64,000 bases of DNA from APNM01 sp040361335 (GCF_040361335.1 NZ_APNM01000005.1:1-64000), one strand, 5' to 3'; positions 8,370 through 16,934 are shown, numbered from the stretch's first letter. Numbers and translations: made by a program. Notes: generated by a model not told the origin, from the sequence alone.

Positions 8370-9551
8370 TCAGGCCCGTGCGTACAGGGTCACCACCGCG
8401 GCGCCGCCCAGTCCGATGTTGTGCTGTAACCCGATGCGGGCCCCCTCGACCTGGCGCGCCCCCGCGCGCCCGCGCAACTGCTGCACGAGCTCGGTGCACT
8501 GAGCGAGTCCGGTCGCGCCCAGGGGATGACCCTTGGAAAGCAGACCGCCCGAGGGATTGACCACGACCCGGCCGCCATAGGTGTTGTCCCCGTCCGCCAC
8601 GAACTGCGCCACGCTACCCGCCGGCGTGAAACCCAGCGCCTCGTAGGAGAGCGCCTCGTTGACGGTGAAGCAATCGTGCAGTTCGCAGACATCGATATCG
8701 TCCGGGCCCAGCCCGGCCGTCTCGTAGACCCGCTCCGCGGCCCGCTGCGACATCTCGCTGCCCACCATGCGGATGGCGCTGTCGCCGAAGGAGCCGGGGA
8801 AATCGGTGGTCATGGCCTGTGCCAGGATGCGCACCGAGGCGTCGAGACCGTTGCGACGGGCGTAATCGGAGGAACAGACCACCGCGGCCGCCGCGCCGCT
8901 GGTCGGCGGACAGCACTGCAGCTTGGTCAACGGCGCCAGGAATGTCTTGCCCTCCAGAACGTCCGCCACCTCGATCGGCTCGCGATAGGCGGAATTGGGA
9001 TTGCCGGCGGCGTGCCGCCTGGCCTTGACCGCGATCCGGGCATAGGTCTCGGGGCCGATGCCGTCCCGCGCCATGTGCTCGCGGGCCGCCGCCGCGAATG
9101 CCTTGAGCGTCATGGGCCCGTCCTCGCCGTCGAGATAGCGGTCGGCCACGGCGAGATGCCGGTCCAGCGGCGATGTCCGCTCCGGGAACATCAAGTCGAG
9201 CGCGCCGCTCGGCATCTGCTCGAAGCCCACCGCCAGCACGCACTCGGCGGCACCCGAGGCCACCGCCTGGCGCGCCAGATAGAGCGCACTGGAACCGCTG
9301 GAACAGTTGTTGTTCACGTTCACGATCGGCACGCCGGTGAGTCCCGCGCCGTAGACCGCGCGCTGCCCGCTGGTCGAGTCCCCGTAGACCCAGCCGGCAT
9401 AGACCTGCTCGATGGCATCGTAGGCCAGGCCCGCGTCGGTCAGAGCCTTGGTCACGGCCTCCTGGCCCAGCAACTCGTACCGGGCCCGCTCGCTGGGCCG
9501 CCGGAAACGGGTCATGCCGACTCCGGATATCACTACCGTCCTGTCCGTCAC
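8370..9551 (-). CDS. Thiolase-family acyl-CoA acyltransferase (SCP-x type)
   Basis: A 393-residue thiolase of the sterol-carrier/lipid-transfer branch, expected to cleave a 3-ketoacyl-CoA with CoA. The nucleophilic cysteine lies in NNNCSSGSSAL near residue 86. CELHDCFTVNE supplies the HDCF motif typical of SCP2-type thiolases, and SKGHPLGATG is near the C-terminus. The second C-terminal cysteine of classical thiolases is replaced, as is usual in this branch. The start is probably the GTG at 9551, which has GGGAG 7 nt upstream; the ATG two codons earlier (9557) leaves only 1 nt to that site. The divergent TetR gene at 9731 probably regulates it. SCP-x thiolases often act on branched or steroid side chains, matching the ligase nearby. 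Confidence 0.85.
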   Translation of the reverse strand: MTDRTVVISGVGMTRFRRPSERARYELLGQEAVTKALTDAGLAYDAIEQVYAGWVYGDSTSGQRAVYGAGLTGVPIVNVNNNCSSGSSALYLARQAVASGAAECVLAVGFEQMPSGALDLMFPERTSPLDRHLAVADRYLDGEDGPMTLKAFAAAAREHMARDGIGPETYARIAVKARRHAAGNPNSAYREPIEVADVLEGKTFLAPLTKLQCCPPTSGAAAAVVCSSDYARRNGLDASVRILAQAMTTDFPGSFGDSAIRMVGSEMSQRAAERVYETAGLGPDDIDVCELHDCFTVNEALSYEALGFTPAGSVAQFVADGDNTYGGRVVVNPSGGLLSKGHPLGATGLAQCTELVQQLRGRAGARQVEGARIGLQHNIGLGGAAVVTLYARA

Positions 9552-9690
9552 ATCCATACTCCCGGGCCGCGCCGGCGGCCGCCGTTCGTGTTCGTGCCGC
9601 TTCCGATCACCGGCGATACCGCAATGACCGAGGGATGCGGCCCATCAAAACAATGATTAAATACAGTCTGGATACGAAGACTGCTTTTGC

Positions 9691-9728
9691 AGTACCTTCA
9701 TTAATCGTTCATGAATGACTGGAGTACC
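9691..9728. promoter_or_regulatory. Candidate TetR operator in the thiolase/TetR divergent spacer
   Basis: TCATT (9699-9703) and AATGA (9714-9718) form a short inverted repeat, flanked by AGTACC at 9691 and again at 9723 next to the TetR start. The AT-rich island is the only non-GC stretch in this divergent 180-bp spacer. The assignment rests on position and symmetry only. Confidence 0.35.
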
Positions 9729-9730
9729 GC

Positions 9731-10333
9731 ATGCCGCGACCGGGGATCGACGACGCCACACTCCTGAACCAGATCCAGGACATCTTCCTGGCCCGCGGCT
9801 ACCGCGCCGTCACCCTGACGGAGCTGGCTCGCACCCTGCGCTGCTCGCGGCGGCGCTTCTACGAGATCGCGGACAGCAAGCAGGAGTTGTTCTACCGCAT
9901 CGCCGAGCGGTTCTTCGCGGACCTGCGGAATCAGGGCTGGTACGCCGCCTCCAAGGAACCCGATATCGCCCGCAAGATCACTGCCTACCTGGAACAGGGC
10001 ACCCGGGCGGCCGAGCGGCTCTCTCCCGCCTTCGTGCAGGACATCGCCAGCACCCGGCGCGGACAGGCCATCTTCGATTCCCATCAGCAACAGCGCATCG
10101 ACGGCTTGCGCACGCTGGTGGACGAAGGCATCGAGAACGGCGTGTTCCGCGGCGTCCATTCCTACCTGGTGGCCGACATCATGCTGTATGCCGTGCGCCG
10201 GCCCCGGGACGAGGACTTCCGCCGCGCCACCGGCCTCACCATGGGCGAATCTCTGCGGGAGATCTACGATCTGCTCCGGCACGGCCTCCTGCACCCGGAC
10301 GCCGCCGAGCACGAAGCCGCGCGGACCGCCTGA
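9731..10333 (+). CDS. TetR/AcrR-family transcriptional regulator
   Basis: A 200-residue regulator. The N-terminal helix-turn-helix is FLARGYRAVTLTELARTLR followed by CSRRRFYEIADSKQELFYRI, the normal TetR recognition pattern. The rest is an all-helical ligand-binding domain without recognisable specificity. It is divergent from the SCP-x thiolase with about 180 bp between starts, and ends against the convergent DUF1329 gene across a strong hairpin. It is probably a local repressor of the acyl-CoA catabolism genes, by analogy with TetR proteins beside thiolases. Confidence 0.85.
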   Translation: MPRPGIDDATLLNQIQDIFLARGYRAVTLTELARTLRCSRRRFYEIADSKQELFYRIAERFFADLRNQGWYAASKEPDIARKITAYLEQGTRAAERLSPAFVQDIASTRRGQAIFDSHQQQRIDGLRTLVDEGIENGVFRGVHSYLVADIMLYAVRRPRDEDFRRATGLTMGESLREIYDLLRHGLLHPDAAEHEAARTA

Positions 10334-10341
10334 GGGGGCGG

Positions 10342-10373
10342 CCGGGGCACCGGGCATCCGCCCGGCGCCCCGG
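10342..10373. terminator. GC-rich hairpin between convergent TetR and DUF1329 genes
   Basis: CCGGGGC-A-CCGGGC (10342-10355) pairs with GCCCGG-C-GCCCCGG (10360-10373) around a 4-nt loop, 13 bp with one A/C mismatch. It sits between two convergent stops. Neither side has a T tract, so the call rests on stem strength and position. Confidence 0.6.
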
Positions 10374-10378
10374 AACCG

Positions 10379-11758
10379 TTACGCGCCCAGGCGACGCATG
10401 GCCGACGTCGTCAGGAACTTGTCGTACTTCTCGTCGTTGTCGGTGTCCCACTGCGACTTGTAGCCGCCCTGGACCTCCCGCGCCTGGTGGAAGCGGCTCA
10501 TGCGCCCCGACTGGATGTCGTGGCTCATCACCCAGTTCCAGCTCCAGGCCTGGTGGCCGAGGCCGGTCTTGTTGTCGGGGCCCTTGTACTTCGAGAAGCC
10601 GGCGTCCCAGTTCGACCAGACCTCGCCCTTGCGGTCGTAGTCCACGCTGCTGATCAGCATCATGTTGCGGACATCGAACCACGTCCGGCGCTTGCCCACC
10701 GGCGAACGCGGATACTGGGTCGGCTCGAAGTCGATCACGATCGCCTCCGGGATCAGCTCGCGCACGTCGTCGAAGTAGGTCTGGCCCTGCGGCCCGCCGT
10801 GCACCGGCGGCTCCCAGTTGGGCCGGTCGTGCCAGTGCGCGTCGCGACAGGAGCCCAGCATCGGTCCCCGGCCCACGATCTTGTAGTTGCCCCAGGTGGC
10901 GAGCGGATCGCCGGCGGCCCAGGCATTGGACAGGTAGAACGAGATGCCCGGCACCAACGGCTCGAAGCGCTGGTTGGTCGGATACTCGCGCACGCGCTTG
11001 AACGCCGGCAGGTAACCGATCAGGTCCGGGAACTGCGTCTGGTCGTACGGCCAGCTATTGAGGAACGAGGTGCCGGCCTGCTCGTTCGGATGCGTGAAGA
11101 ACACCGACTGGTAGCGCAGCATGTCCTTCTGGTTGTGCCACACGGTGTTGTCGGGCCGGAAGGTCACCTGCAGCTCGGTCCAGACGAAATCGTACTGGTA
11201 CTGCAGGTTGCCGTCGGGACCGATATCCCAGTCGCGCACCGCGAACTGCGACATATTGTGCCGGCCCCAGCTCAGGTTGATGTTGGCCTGCACCTCGTAG
11301 CCGTTCTTGGGCTCCAGGAAGGGCACGCCGCCGCGTCCGGGCTGACCGACCTTCTCGTACCAGATGTTGCCCTTGTCATCGATGACGTGCTTGCCCTGGT
11401 TCGCCAGGGTGGCCTCGAGGAAGGGATCCTCGTAGAGATCGCTGATATCGCGAGTGGCCTCGCGGATCTTGATCCGGCGGCCGTCGTTCTTGACCTCCCA
11501 CACCTGGACCGGCTCGAGCAGGTGCTCGACATGCTCGACATTGTCCTTGGTGATCACGTCGCCCGGCTTGATCTTGCCCTTGGTATGGGCCTCGATCGAG
11601 AGCAGTTCCTCGGGATAGGCCTTGGTGATGTCCGGCGTGTCCGCCTTGGAGATCATCGGCCACAGCGACGTCAGGACGCCGCCCGCGGCGACGCCCTTGA
11701 CCGCCTTCTCCATCAGCTTGCGGCGGCCGTAATCGAAATCGTATTTACGGATATGCAT
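10379..11758 (-). CDS. DUF1329 family exported protein
   Basis: A 459-residue protein of the DUF1329 family, usually encoded with DUF1302 proteins. The N-terminus carries a twin-arginine-like stretch (DYGRRKLMEKAVKGVAAGG), suggesting Tat-type or unusual Sec export. The body is rich in Trp/Tyr with the family-typical ISSVDYDRKGEVW and GPMLGSCRDAHWHDRPNW. The ATG at 11758 is preferred over an in-frame start 47 codons upstream because AGGAG stands 8 nt before it. In many gammaproteobacteria DUF1302, DUF1329, a YCF48-like protein and a MalT-type regulator occur together. Here the DUF1329 gene is separated from its partners by the thiolase and regulators. The molecular function is unknown; periplasmic handling of a hydrophobic substrate is an inference. 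Confidence 0.85.
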   Translation of the reverse strand: MHIRKYDFDYGRRKLMEKAVKGVAAGGVLTSLWPMISKADTPDITKAYPEELLSIEAHTKGKIKPGDVITKDNVEHVEHLLEPVQVWEVKNDGRRIKIREATRDISDLYEDPFLEATLANQGKHVIDDKGNIWYEKVGQPGRGGVPFLEPKNGYEVQANINLSWGRHNMSQFAVRDWDIGPDGNLQYQYDFVWTELQVTFRPDNTVWHNQKDMLRYQSVFFTHPNEQAGTSFLNSWPYDQTQFPDLIGYLPAFKRVREYPTNQRFEPLVPGISFYLSNAWAAGDPLATWGNYKIVGRGPMLGSCRDAHWHDRPNWEPPVHGGPQGQTYFDDVRELIPEAIVIDFEPTQYPRSPVGKRRTWFDVRNMMLISSVDYDRKGEVWSNWDAGFSKYKGPDNKTGLGHQAWSWNWVMSHDIQSGRMSRFHQAREVQGGYKSQWDTDNDEKYDKFLTTSAMRRLGA

Positions 11759-11850
11759 AACAGTTACTCCTGCCCTGTTGGCCTCACGTATCGACCGGCC
11801 CCGACGGCGCACCGCGGTCCGGCAGCGTTCGCACCTTTTGTGTGTCCCGG

Positions 11851-11880
11851 TCGTCCCGCCTGCCCCTCGGGGCAGGACGA
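11851..11880. repeat. Hairpin downstream of the unrecognised 279-residue gene
   Basis: CCTGCCCC (11859-11866) pairs with GGGGCAGG (11869-11876), and TCGT/ACGA extend the stem across a 4-nt bulge. It lies 110 bp past the stop at 11991 and 93 bp upstream of the DUF1329 start, so it may end the upstream transcript. No T tract. Confidence 0.4.
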
Positions 11881-11990
11881 GACTCCGGGTTTCTATCAAG
11901 TACCATTCGAAGAGATGTATCTGTCGGAAATATCGTTTTCTCGGTCACTTGCTTTTGTATTCCGGTCCCGGCATGCGTCCGACCGCCCCG

Positions 11991-12830
11991 TCAAGGCAGC
12001 GTGCGGACCCGCGCCAGAACCGCTTCCGGCTCGATATCCGCCGGCGCATCCCCGTAATACAGGGTGTCCGGCGACACCGTGCCGAAATCCGCGCCCTCCC
12101 AGAATTCGGCGGAGAGACCGCCGCCGACGCGACGCCCCTCGAGACCGCAATCCTCATGGAACACCGCCGGACGGCGGTGCGGCAGCAAAATCACGTCCAC
12201 GTCGGCGGCGGCCGACGACGACGGGTCGAGATCGCCATCCAGCCGCAGCAGGCTGAGCCAGCGGTAATGGCGCACCGTCCCCAGGACACTGTCCAGGGCC
12301 GCGAACTCGTCCTCGGCGTGGTCCTCGTCGACATCGGTCGCCAGCAGCAAGCCCGCGAAGTTGAAATCGGCGAAGCCGCGCACGGCATTGGCCAGCAGCA
12401 TGGCGGCGTCGTCGAGGTCGTCGAAGGACGGCGAAAAGACACCGTTCTCCGCAAAGCGGCGCAACAGGGCGTAGGGCGACGGCAAACGCAAGACCAGTTC
12501 GACCTGGCCGGCCAGTGTGTGCTCCGCGGCCTTGGCCACGGCCTGGGCGTTCGCGAGACCCGCTTCGTCGCTCAGAACGGCGTCGGCGACATCGAGCGGG
12601 TCGCCGGCCTCCACCGCGGCAGCGGCCAGGAACGCCGGCAGCATGTCGACGCTCAACACCCGCGAGCCCAGGGCCGAATTCGCCTGCGCCAGGGTCGAGA
12701 CCGCCGTCTGCGGTTCCGCCATCCAGGCGGGATCACCGCCCGCGAATGCCCGGGTGGCGTAGCCGTCCGGTTCGATCCAGCGCAACGCCGCATCCCGATT
12801 GTCGACCCAGTGTTTAAGCGCGCCCGTCAC
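11991..12830 (-). CDS. Protein of unknown function, possibly UroD/MetE-like fold
   Basis: I do not recognise this 279-residue protein with confidence. It is soluble, has no signal peptide and is acidic and alanine-rich. Alternating segments such as LAGQVELVLRLPSPYALLRRF, FAGLLLATDVDEDHAEDEF and the C-terminal TLYYGDAPADIEPEAVLARV loosely recall barrel proteins of the uroporphyrinogen decarboxylase/methionine synthase type, which is a weak impression only. The GTG at 12830 is chosen because AAGGGG lies 5 nt upstream; another GTG at 12866 would add 12 residues without a good ribosome site. It reads toward the DUF1329 gene on the same strand, so it probably belongs to the lipid-catabolism island. 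Confidence 0.6.
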   Translation of the reverse strand: MTGALKHWVDNRDAALRWIEPDGYATRAFAGGDPAWMAEPQTAVSTLAQANSALGSRVLSVDMLPAFLAAAAVEAGDPLDVADAVLSDEAGLANAQAVAKAAEHTLAGQVELVLRLPSPYALLRRFAENGVFSPSFDDLDDAAMLLANAVRGFADFNFAGLLLATDVDEDHAEDEFAALDSVLGTVRHYRWLSLLRLDGDLDPSSSAAADVDVILLPHRRPAVFHEDCGLEGRRVGGGLSAEFWEGADFGTVSPDTLYYGDAPADIEPEAVLARVRTLP

Positions 12831-12952
12831 TCGATCCCCTTGGCAAATGGTGTCTTCTCCGGCCACGACTGAGCGTGTCCGGAATCGCTGACGCTCATGC
12901 TAGGCACCGGCGCTCACGCCGAACACCGCACGAAAGGGTGGGTAGGGGCTCG

Positions 12953-13027
12953 AAAAGGGGTGGTCTCCACCGCGACATGGGTAAAAATGACCTTACCCGC
13001 CGCAGCGCCGGACGTGACCGATATACT
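12953..13027 (+). promoter_or_regulatory. Probable activator site and -10 box of the M19 lipoprotein gene
   Basis: AAAAGGGGTGGT (12953-12964) followed by CCACC (12967-12971) repeats the element at 5313. A good -10 hexamer, TATACT (13022-13027), lies about 50 bp downstream with no matching -35 box. This arrangement suits activation by an upstream-bound factor. Confidence 0.4.
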
Positions 13028-13077
13028 CCCCGCGAATGTAATAAAAAAGACTTAATGGAATAAGGGGGAAATCCGAA

Positions 13078-15468
13078 ATGCGTGTACGCCACGTCTTACT
13101 TTGGCTTGTCCTGCCCCTCGCCGTGACCGCCTGCAACAGCGGCGGTTCGAGCGGCTCAGCGGACAGCATGCCGGACCTCGACCCCGGCACCGATCAACAG
13201 GCCATGACAATCCACACGGTCGCCAAGCGCTGCCTGACCCTCAAGACCGACGACGGACGCTATATCCGTCGCACCGACGGCGGCTACGCCGCGGACGCCG
13301 ACGGCGCCGGGGAGGCGGCCGGGTTCTTCCTGCAACCGACCGATCTCGGTAGCTACCTGCTGTTGTCGGGCTACGACCGTGCGGTATCCCCGCTGACGGA
13401 CAACGCCACCGGCAGCGGCGATCCCGGCGACAAACAACTGCTCGGCATCGCGGATCCGGTCGGCCAACTGCTCGACAGCACGGGCGCCCTGGTGGATCAC
13501 GCCGGCGAGAATGTCAGCGGCGTCGGCGACATGCTCGACCTGATCCTGGACCCCGTCGCGCCGCTGGGACAGACCGTGAACACCCTGGGCGACAACATCG
13601 GCGGCATCGGCGACACGCTGCGCTCGGTCGACGGTGTCCCGGCCCTCACAATGGCTTCGCAGGCGGGCGACCTGGCCGTCTGGAAACTGTCCGAGCCGCG
13701 CGAGGACCGCTTCCAGCTCACCTCCCCCGAGACCGGACTGAGGCTGGTGGCCGACAACGGCCGGCTCGCGCTCACGGACACCGCGGACATGCGCGACGCC
13801 ACCCTGTTCACGTTCGAGCCGGCCGAGGACTGCGCGACCTACCCCGAGGCGGGCCTCAACGCGCGTGTCGTGGATCCGCGCGGCCCGCGCATCTTCTGGG
13901 ACGAGAAGGAAGGCACGGTCTACGGCTGGGTGGACGACCACGCGCATATCACCGCCTATGAGTTCATCGGCGGCCGCGTCAACTACGGCCGCAACTTCCA
14001 CGAGTTCGGCATCGACCACGCCATGGGCGATTGCGCCGTCAATCACGGCCCCGAGGGCACGCTGGGCATCCTGGAGATGGTCACCTCGTCCGATGCCTTC
14101 GGCCCGCACGAGACCACCGGCTGGCCCACCTACAACGAGTGGCCGCGCGCCGGCTCCCTGCAGCACCACCAGACTTATTATCGCTGGATCGAACGCTCCT
14201 TCCTCTCCGGCCAGAAAATCCTGGTGAACCTGATCACCCACAACGAGGTCCTGTGCCAGATCTACCCGCTGAAGGAGAACGACTGCGACGTGATGGAGAA
14301 CGTCCGCCTGCAGGCGAAGCGGACCTACGAGCTGCAGGACTACATCGACGCCCAGCACGGCGGCCCCGGCGAAGGCTGGTTCCGGGTGGTGGAATCGCCG
14401 GCGGAGGCGCGTTCCGTGATCGCCGACGGCAAGATGGCGATGGTGCTGGGCATCGAGTTGTCCAAGGTCCTCAACTGCGGCGAGTTCCTGGACCAGCCGG
14501 AGTGCACCCGCGAGCAGATCGACGACCGCCTGGACGAGGTCGAGGATCTGGGCGTGCGGGTGATTTTCCCGGTGCACAAGTTCGACAATGCCTTCGGCGG
14601 CCACCTGCCCCACTCCGGCTTCGGCCTGGGCACCTTCCTGACGGCGGGCAACCTGCTGGAGACCGGGCATCCCATCGAGGTCGAGGAGTGCCCGCTGGAC
14701 GAAAACGGCGACGATGACTTCAGCAATCCGGCCAACAACCCGCGCAGCGATCCCACCGGCATCTTCAACTGGCTGCTCGCCGGCCTGGAGTACAACGGGG
14801 CGCAGATCGATCCGACCGGTGCCAGCACCGACCACCTGTGCAACATCCGCGGGCTCACCAACATGGGGTACTACCTGCTGGACGAGCTGGTGAAGCGGGG
14901 CATGCTGGTCGACGTCGATCACATGAGCCGGCGCGCGGCGGACGCCACCATCAGCTACCTGGCCTCCCGCGGCTATCCCATGATCAGCTCGCATGACTGG
15001 CTGGGCTCCGAGACCCTGCTCAACGACCTGACCGACGCCAACGGCTTCCTCGGTCGTTTCGCGCGCGGCGGGCGCGACCAGTGGATCGACCGGCTGACCG
15101 GCATCGCCGAGCGCTACGGCAACGAGCCCTTCATGGGCGGCGGCATCGCCTCCGACGTCAACGGCATCGCCCACCTGCCCAAGGACCCGCGCGAGGGCGC
15201 CGAGATCTCGGAAGGGACGATCGACTACCCCTTCCTGTCGTACGACGGCCGCGTCGAGTTCGACAAGCAGGTCACCGGCGACCGCGTGTTCAGCCTCTAC
15301 GACGGCCGCGGCGTGGCCCACTACGGCCTGTACCCGGACTACATCGCCGACGCCCGGCAATTCGGCGGCCCGGACGCCGAGAAGGGCCTGGACATCTTCT
15401 TCCGCTCCGCCGAGGCCTGGCTGCGGATGTGGGAACGGGCGGAACGCGTGGCCGGCGTCAACCGGTAG
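13078..15468 (+). CDS. Exported lipoprotein with peptidase M19 (membrane dipeptidase-like) domain
   Basis: A 796-residue lipoprotein. The signal peptide ends in the lipobox VTAC (Cys19), followed by a Ser/Gly linker. Residues 120-185 form a low-complexity LGD/GVGD-rich stretch. The catalytic region starts near 280 with VDDHAHI, a His-x-His metal motif, and continues with GMLVDVDHMS and YPMISSHDW, the later histidine ligands of the M19 renal-dipeptidase family. It is much longer than the usual 350-400 residue M19 enzyme because of the N-terminal region and insertions. M19 enzymes hydrolyse dipeptides or act as amidohydrolases; the substrate here is unknown. An AAGGGGG site lies 10 nt before the ATG. 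The protein is presumably anchored in the outer membrane. Confidence 0.8.
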   Translation: MRVRHVLLWLVLPLAVTACNSGGSSGSADSMPDLDPGTDQQAMTIHTVAKRCLTLKTDDGRYIRRTDGGYAADADGAGEAAGFFLQPTDLGSYLLLSGYDRAVSPLTDNATGSGDPGDKQLLGIADPVGQLLDSTGALVDHAGENVSGVGDMLDLILDPVAPLGQTVNTLGDNIGGIGDTLRSVDGVPALTMASQAGDLAVWKLSEPREDRFQLTSPETGLRLVADNGRLALTDTADMRDATLFTFEPAEDCATYPEAGLNARVVDPRGPRIFWDEKEGTVYGWVDDHAHITAYEFIGGRVNYGRNFHEFGIDHAMGDCAVNHGPEGTLGILEMVTSSDAFGPHETTGWPTYNEWPRAGSLQHHQTYYRWIERSFLSGQKILVNLITHNEVLCQIYPLKENDCDVMENVRLQAKRTYELQDYIDAQHGGPGEGWFRVVESPAEARSVIADGKMAMVLGIELSKVLNCGEFLDQPECTREQIDDRLDEVEDLGVRVIFPVHKFDNAFGGHLPHSGFGLGTFLTAGNLLETGHPIEVEECPLDENGDDDFSNPANNPRSDPTGIFNWLLAGLEYNGAQIDPTGASTDHLCNIRGLTNMGYYLLDELVKRGMLVDVDHMSRRAADATISYLASRGYPMISSHDWLGSETLLNDLTDANGFLGRFARGGRDQWIDRLTGIAERYGNEPFMGGGIASDVNGIAHLPKDPREGAEISEGTIDYPFLSYDGRVEFDKQVTGDRVFSLYDGRGVAHYGLYPDYIADARQFGGPDAEKGLDIFFRSAEAWLRMWERAERVAGVNR

Positions 15469-15591
15469 GCGCCGACCGCGACCACTGCCGCGGCGCCCCG
15501 CCCGTCCTCGCGACGACCGGGCGCCGCGGCAACATCTTGCGGGAATGCCCCGCCACCCCCGGCCGACGGTCCTATCGCGGGATCGTCGGGA

Positions 15592-16383
15592 TCACCGTGA
15601 GTCCCGCCGCGCCAGCCAGTCGAGCTCCGGCTCCGAGAACCGGGCCTCGCGGCGGGCCGGAAAGTTGTAGGGGCCGGGCGGCCCGCCGTTCATGTAGTCC
15701 TGCAGCAGCCGCGTGAAAGTGCTGTCCGAGTCGACGCCGCGCAGGCCGGCGCAGTACCGGAACCAGCGGGTGCCGATCTCGACGTGCGGCACCTCCTCTT
15801 CCAGGATGATCCCGAAGACCCCGGCGGTCTCGTCGTCGCCGGCCTGACGCAGCCGGTCGATCATGCCGGGCGTGACATCCAGGCCGCGGGCCTCTAGGAC
15901 GCGCGGTACCAAGGCCATGCGCACCATCACATCGTCGGCGGTCTTGACCGCCATCTCCCAAAGCCCGTTATGGGCATCGAAGTCGCCGTACGAGTACCCG
16001 TAGTCCGCCAGCCGCGCATTCAGCAACTCGAAATGACGTGCCTCGTCCGCGGCCACGCGCAGCCAGTCCGCATAGAAGGCCGGCGGCATGCCGCGGAAAC
16101 GGTAAGCGGCGTCCAGACCGAAATTGATGGCATTGAACTCGATATGGGCGATCGCATGGATCAACGCCGCCCGGCCCTCGGTGCTGCCGAGCCCCCGTTT
16201 TTTCAGCTTCGCCGGATGCACCAGCCGCGGCCGTGACGGCCGGCCGGGCACCGGCACCGCCTCCGGCCGCCCGTCGGCCGCGGCCAGCCCCGTGCTGTCC
16301 GCGGCGTGCAGCGCCCGCGCCGCCTCGCATTTGGCGCGGGGCTCGGCGGTCATCAGCGCGGCATGGACATCTTCGACCCGCAT
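15592..16383 (-). CDS. DUF455 family ferritin-like protein
   Basis: A 263-residue soluble protein of the DUF455 family, a ferritin-like helical bundle. Candidate di-iron ligands are visible as HIEFNAI (about 81), DEARHFE (about 110) and LEEEVPHVEIG (about 205), two helix-borne E-x-x-H type pairs. The reaction is not established; related ferritin-like proteins are oxygenases or iron stores. The HigA-type gene ends 6 bp upstream on the same strand, so the two are probably co-transcribed. Confidence 0.85.
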   Translation of the reverse strand: MRVEDVHAALMTAEPRAKCEAARALHAADSTGLAAADGRPEAVPVPGRPSRPRLVHPAKLKKRGLGSTEGRAALIHAIAHIEFNAINFGLDAAYRFRGMPPAFYADWLRVAADEARHFELLNARLADYGYSYGDFDAHNGLWEMAVKTADDVMVRMALVPRVLEARGLDVTPGMIDRLRQAGDDETAGVFGIILEEEVPHVEIGTRWFRYCAGLRGVDSDSTFTRLLQDYMNGGPPGPYNFPARREARFSEPELDWLARRDSR

Positions 16384-16389
16384 GCCGGT

Positions 16390-16698
16390 TCAGGCGACGT
16401 GTGGCTTGACCTCGGATTCCAGGCGACCTCCGAGGGCCGCCCTGGCCTTATCGATGTCGTAATGATCCTGAAGATTCATCCAAAACTCCGGGCTGGTGCC
16501 GAAATAACGTGCCAGCCGCAAGGCGGTGTCCGCGGTTATCGCACGCTCGCCCTTGACGATCTGGTTGATCCTGCGCGGGTGGACACTGATGTCCTTCGCC
16601 AACCGGTACTGGGTGATCTCCAGTTCGTCCAGGAACTCCGCCAAATGCTCGCCGGGATGAACGGGACCGATACTGGACAAGGCTCGACTACTTCGCAT
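16390..16698 (-). CDS. Orphan HigA/VapI-type antitoxin (XRE family)
   Basis: A 102-residue protein with the HigA-type signature. VHPGEHLAEFLDELEITQYRLAKDI leads into the helix-turn-helix SVHPRRINQIVKGERAITAD, then TALRLARYFGTSPEFWMNLQ. HigA antitoxins normally follow a HigB RelE-type toxin gene. Upstream, between 16699 and the tRNA at 16858, there is no room for a toxin and none is seen. The ATG at 16698 gives the family length; an in-frame start 29 codons upstream would add a basic leader unlike the family. Either the antitoxin is solitary and acts as a transcription factor, perhaps on the DUF455 gene, or the toxin has been lost. Confidence 0.85.
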   Translation of the reverse strand: MRSSRALSSIGPVHPGEHLAEFLDELEITQYRLAKDISVHPRRINQIVKGERAITADTALRLARYFGTSPEFWMNLQDHYDIDKARAALGGRLESEVKPHVA

Positions 16699-16821
16699 CG
16701 CGACGGGCGTCGTGTGGGAGGTGGTAGCGGCCGCACATCGGACAGGAAACCGGGCGCGAGGGGGACCGAATCCGTCACCGATCACGCCCGGGTTTTGTCA
16801 GAGTATTTCCAGAGTTTTCCA

Positions 16822-16843
16822 CGGGCGTGCCGGCACGCCCGTA
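16822..16843. terminator. Hairpin downstream of tRNA-Pro
   Basis: A near-perfect palindrome, ACGGGCGTGC (16822-16831) against GCACGCCCGT (16834-16843), lies 15 bp past the CCA end of the tRNA on the minus strand. No T tract follows. It probably stabilises or ends the tRNA transcript. Confidence 0.5.
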
Positions 16844-16857
16844 AGTCATTGATTAGA

Positions 16858-16934
16858 TGGTCGGGGTAGCAGGATTTGAACCTGCGACCTTCTGCACCCC
16901 ATGCAGACGCGCTACCAGGCTGCGCTATACCCCG
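16858..16934 (-). tRNA. tRNA-Pro(GGG)
   Basis: A 77-nt tRNA read on the minus strand. The acceptor stem is CGGGGTA paired with TACCCCG, with discriminator A and an encoded CCA. The D arm contains AGCCTGGTAGC. The anticodon stem is TCTGC/GCAGA with loop ATGGGGT, giving anticodon GGG. The T arm is GCAGG-TTCAAAT-CCTGC. It decodes CCC and CCU. Confidence 0.97.

Noticed and set aside
13156..15360. Minus-strand 734-codon frame opposite the M19 lipoprotein
   Set aside because: Shadow of the real gene, with Val/Gln/His-rich composition typical of antisense GC-rich frames.
16699..16857. Possible higB toxin upstream of the HigA gene
   Set aside because: Only 159 bp and no RelE-like frame; too short for a HigB of about 90 residues.
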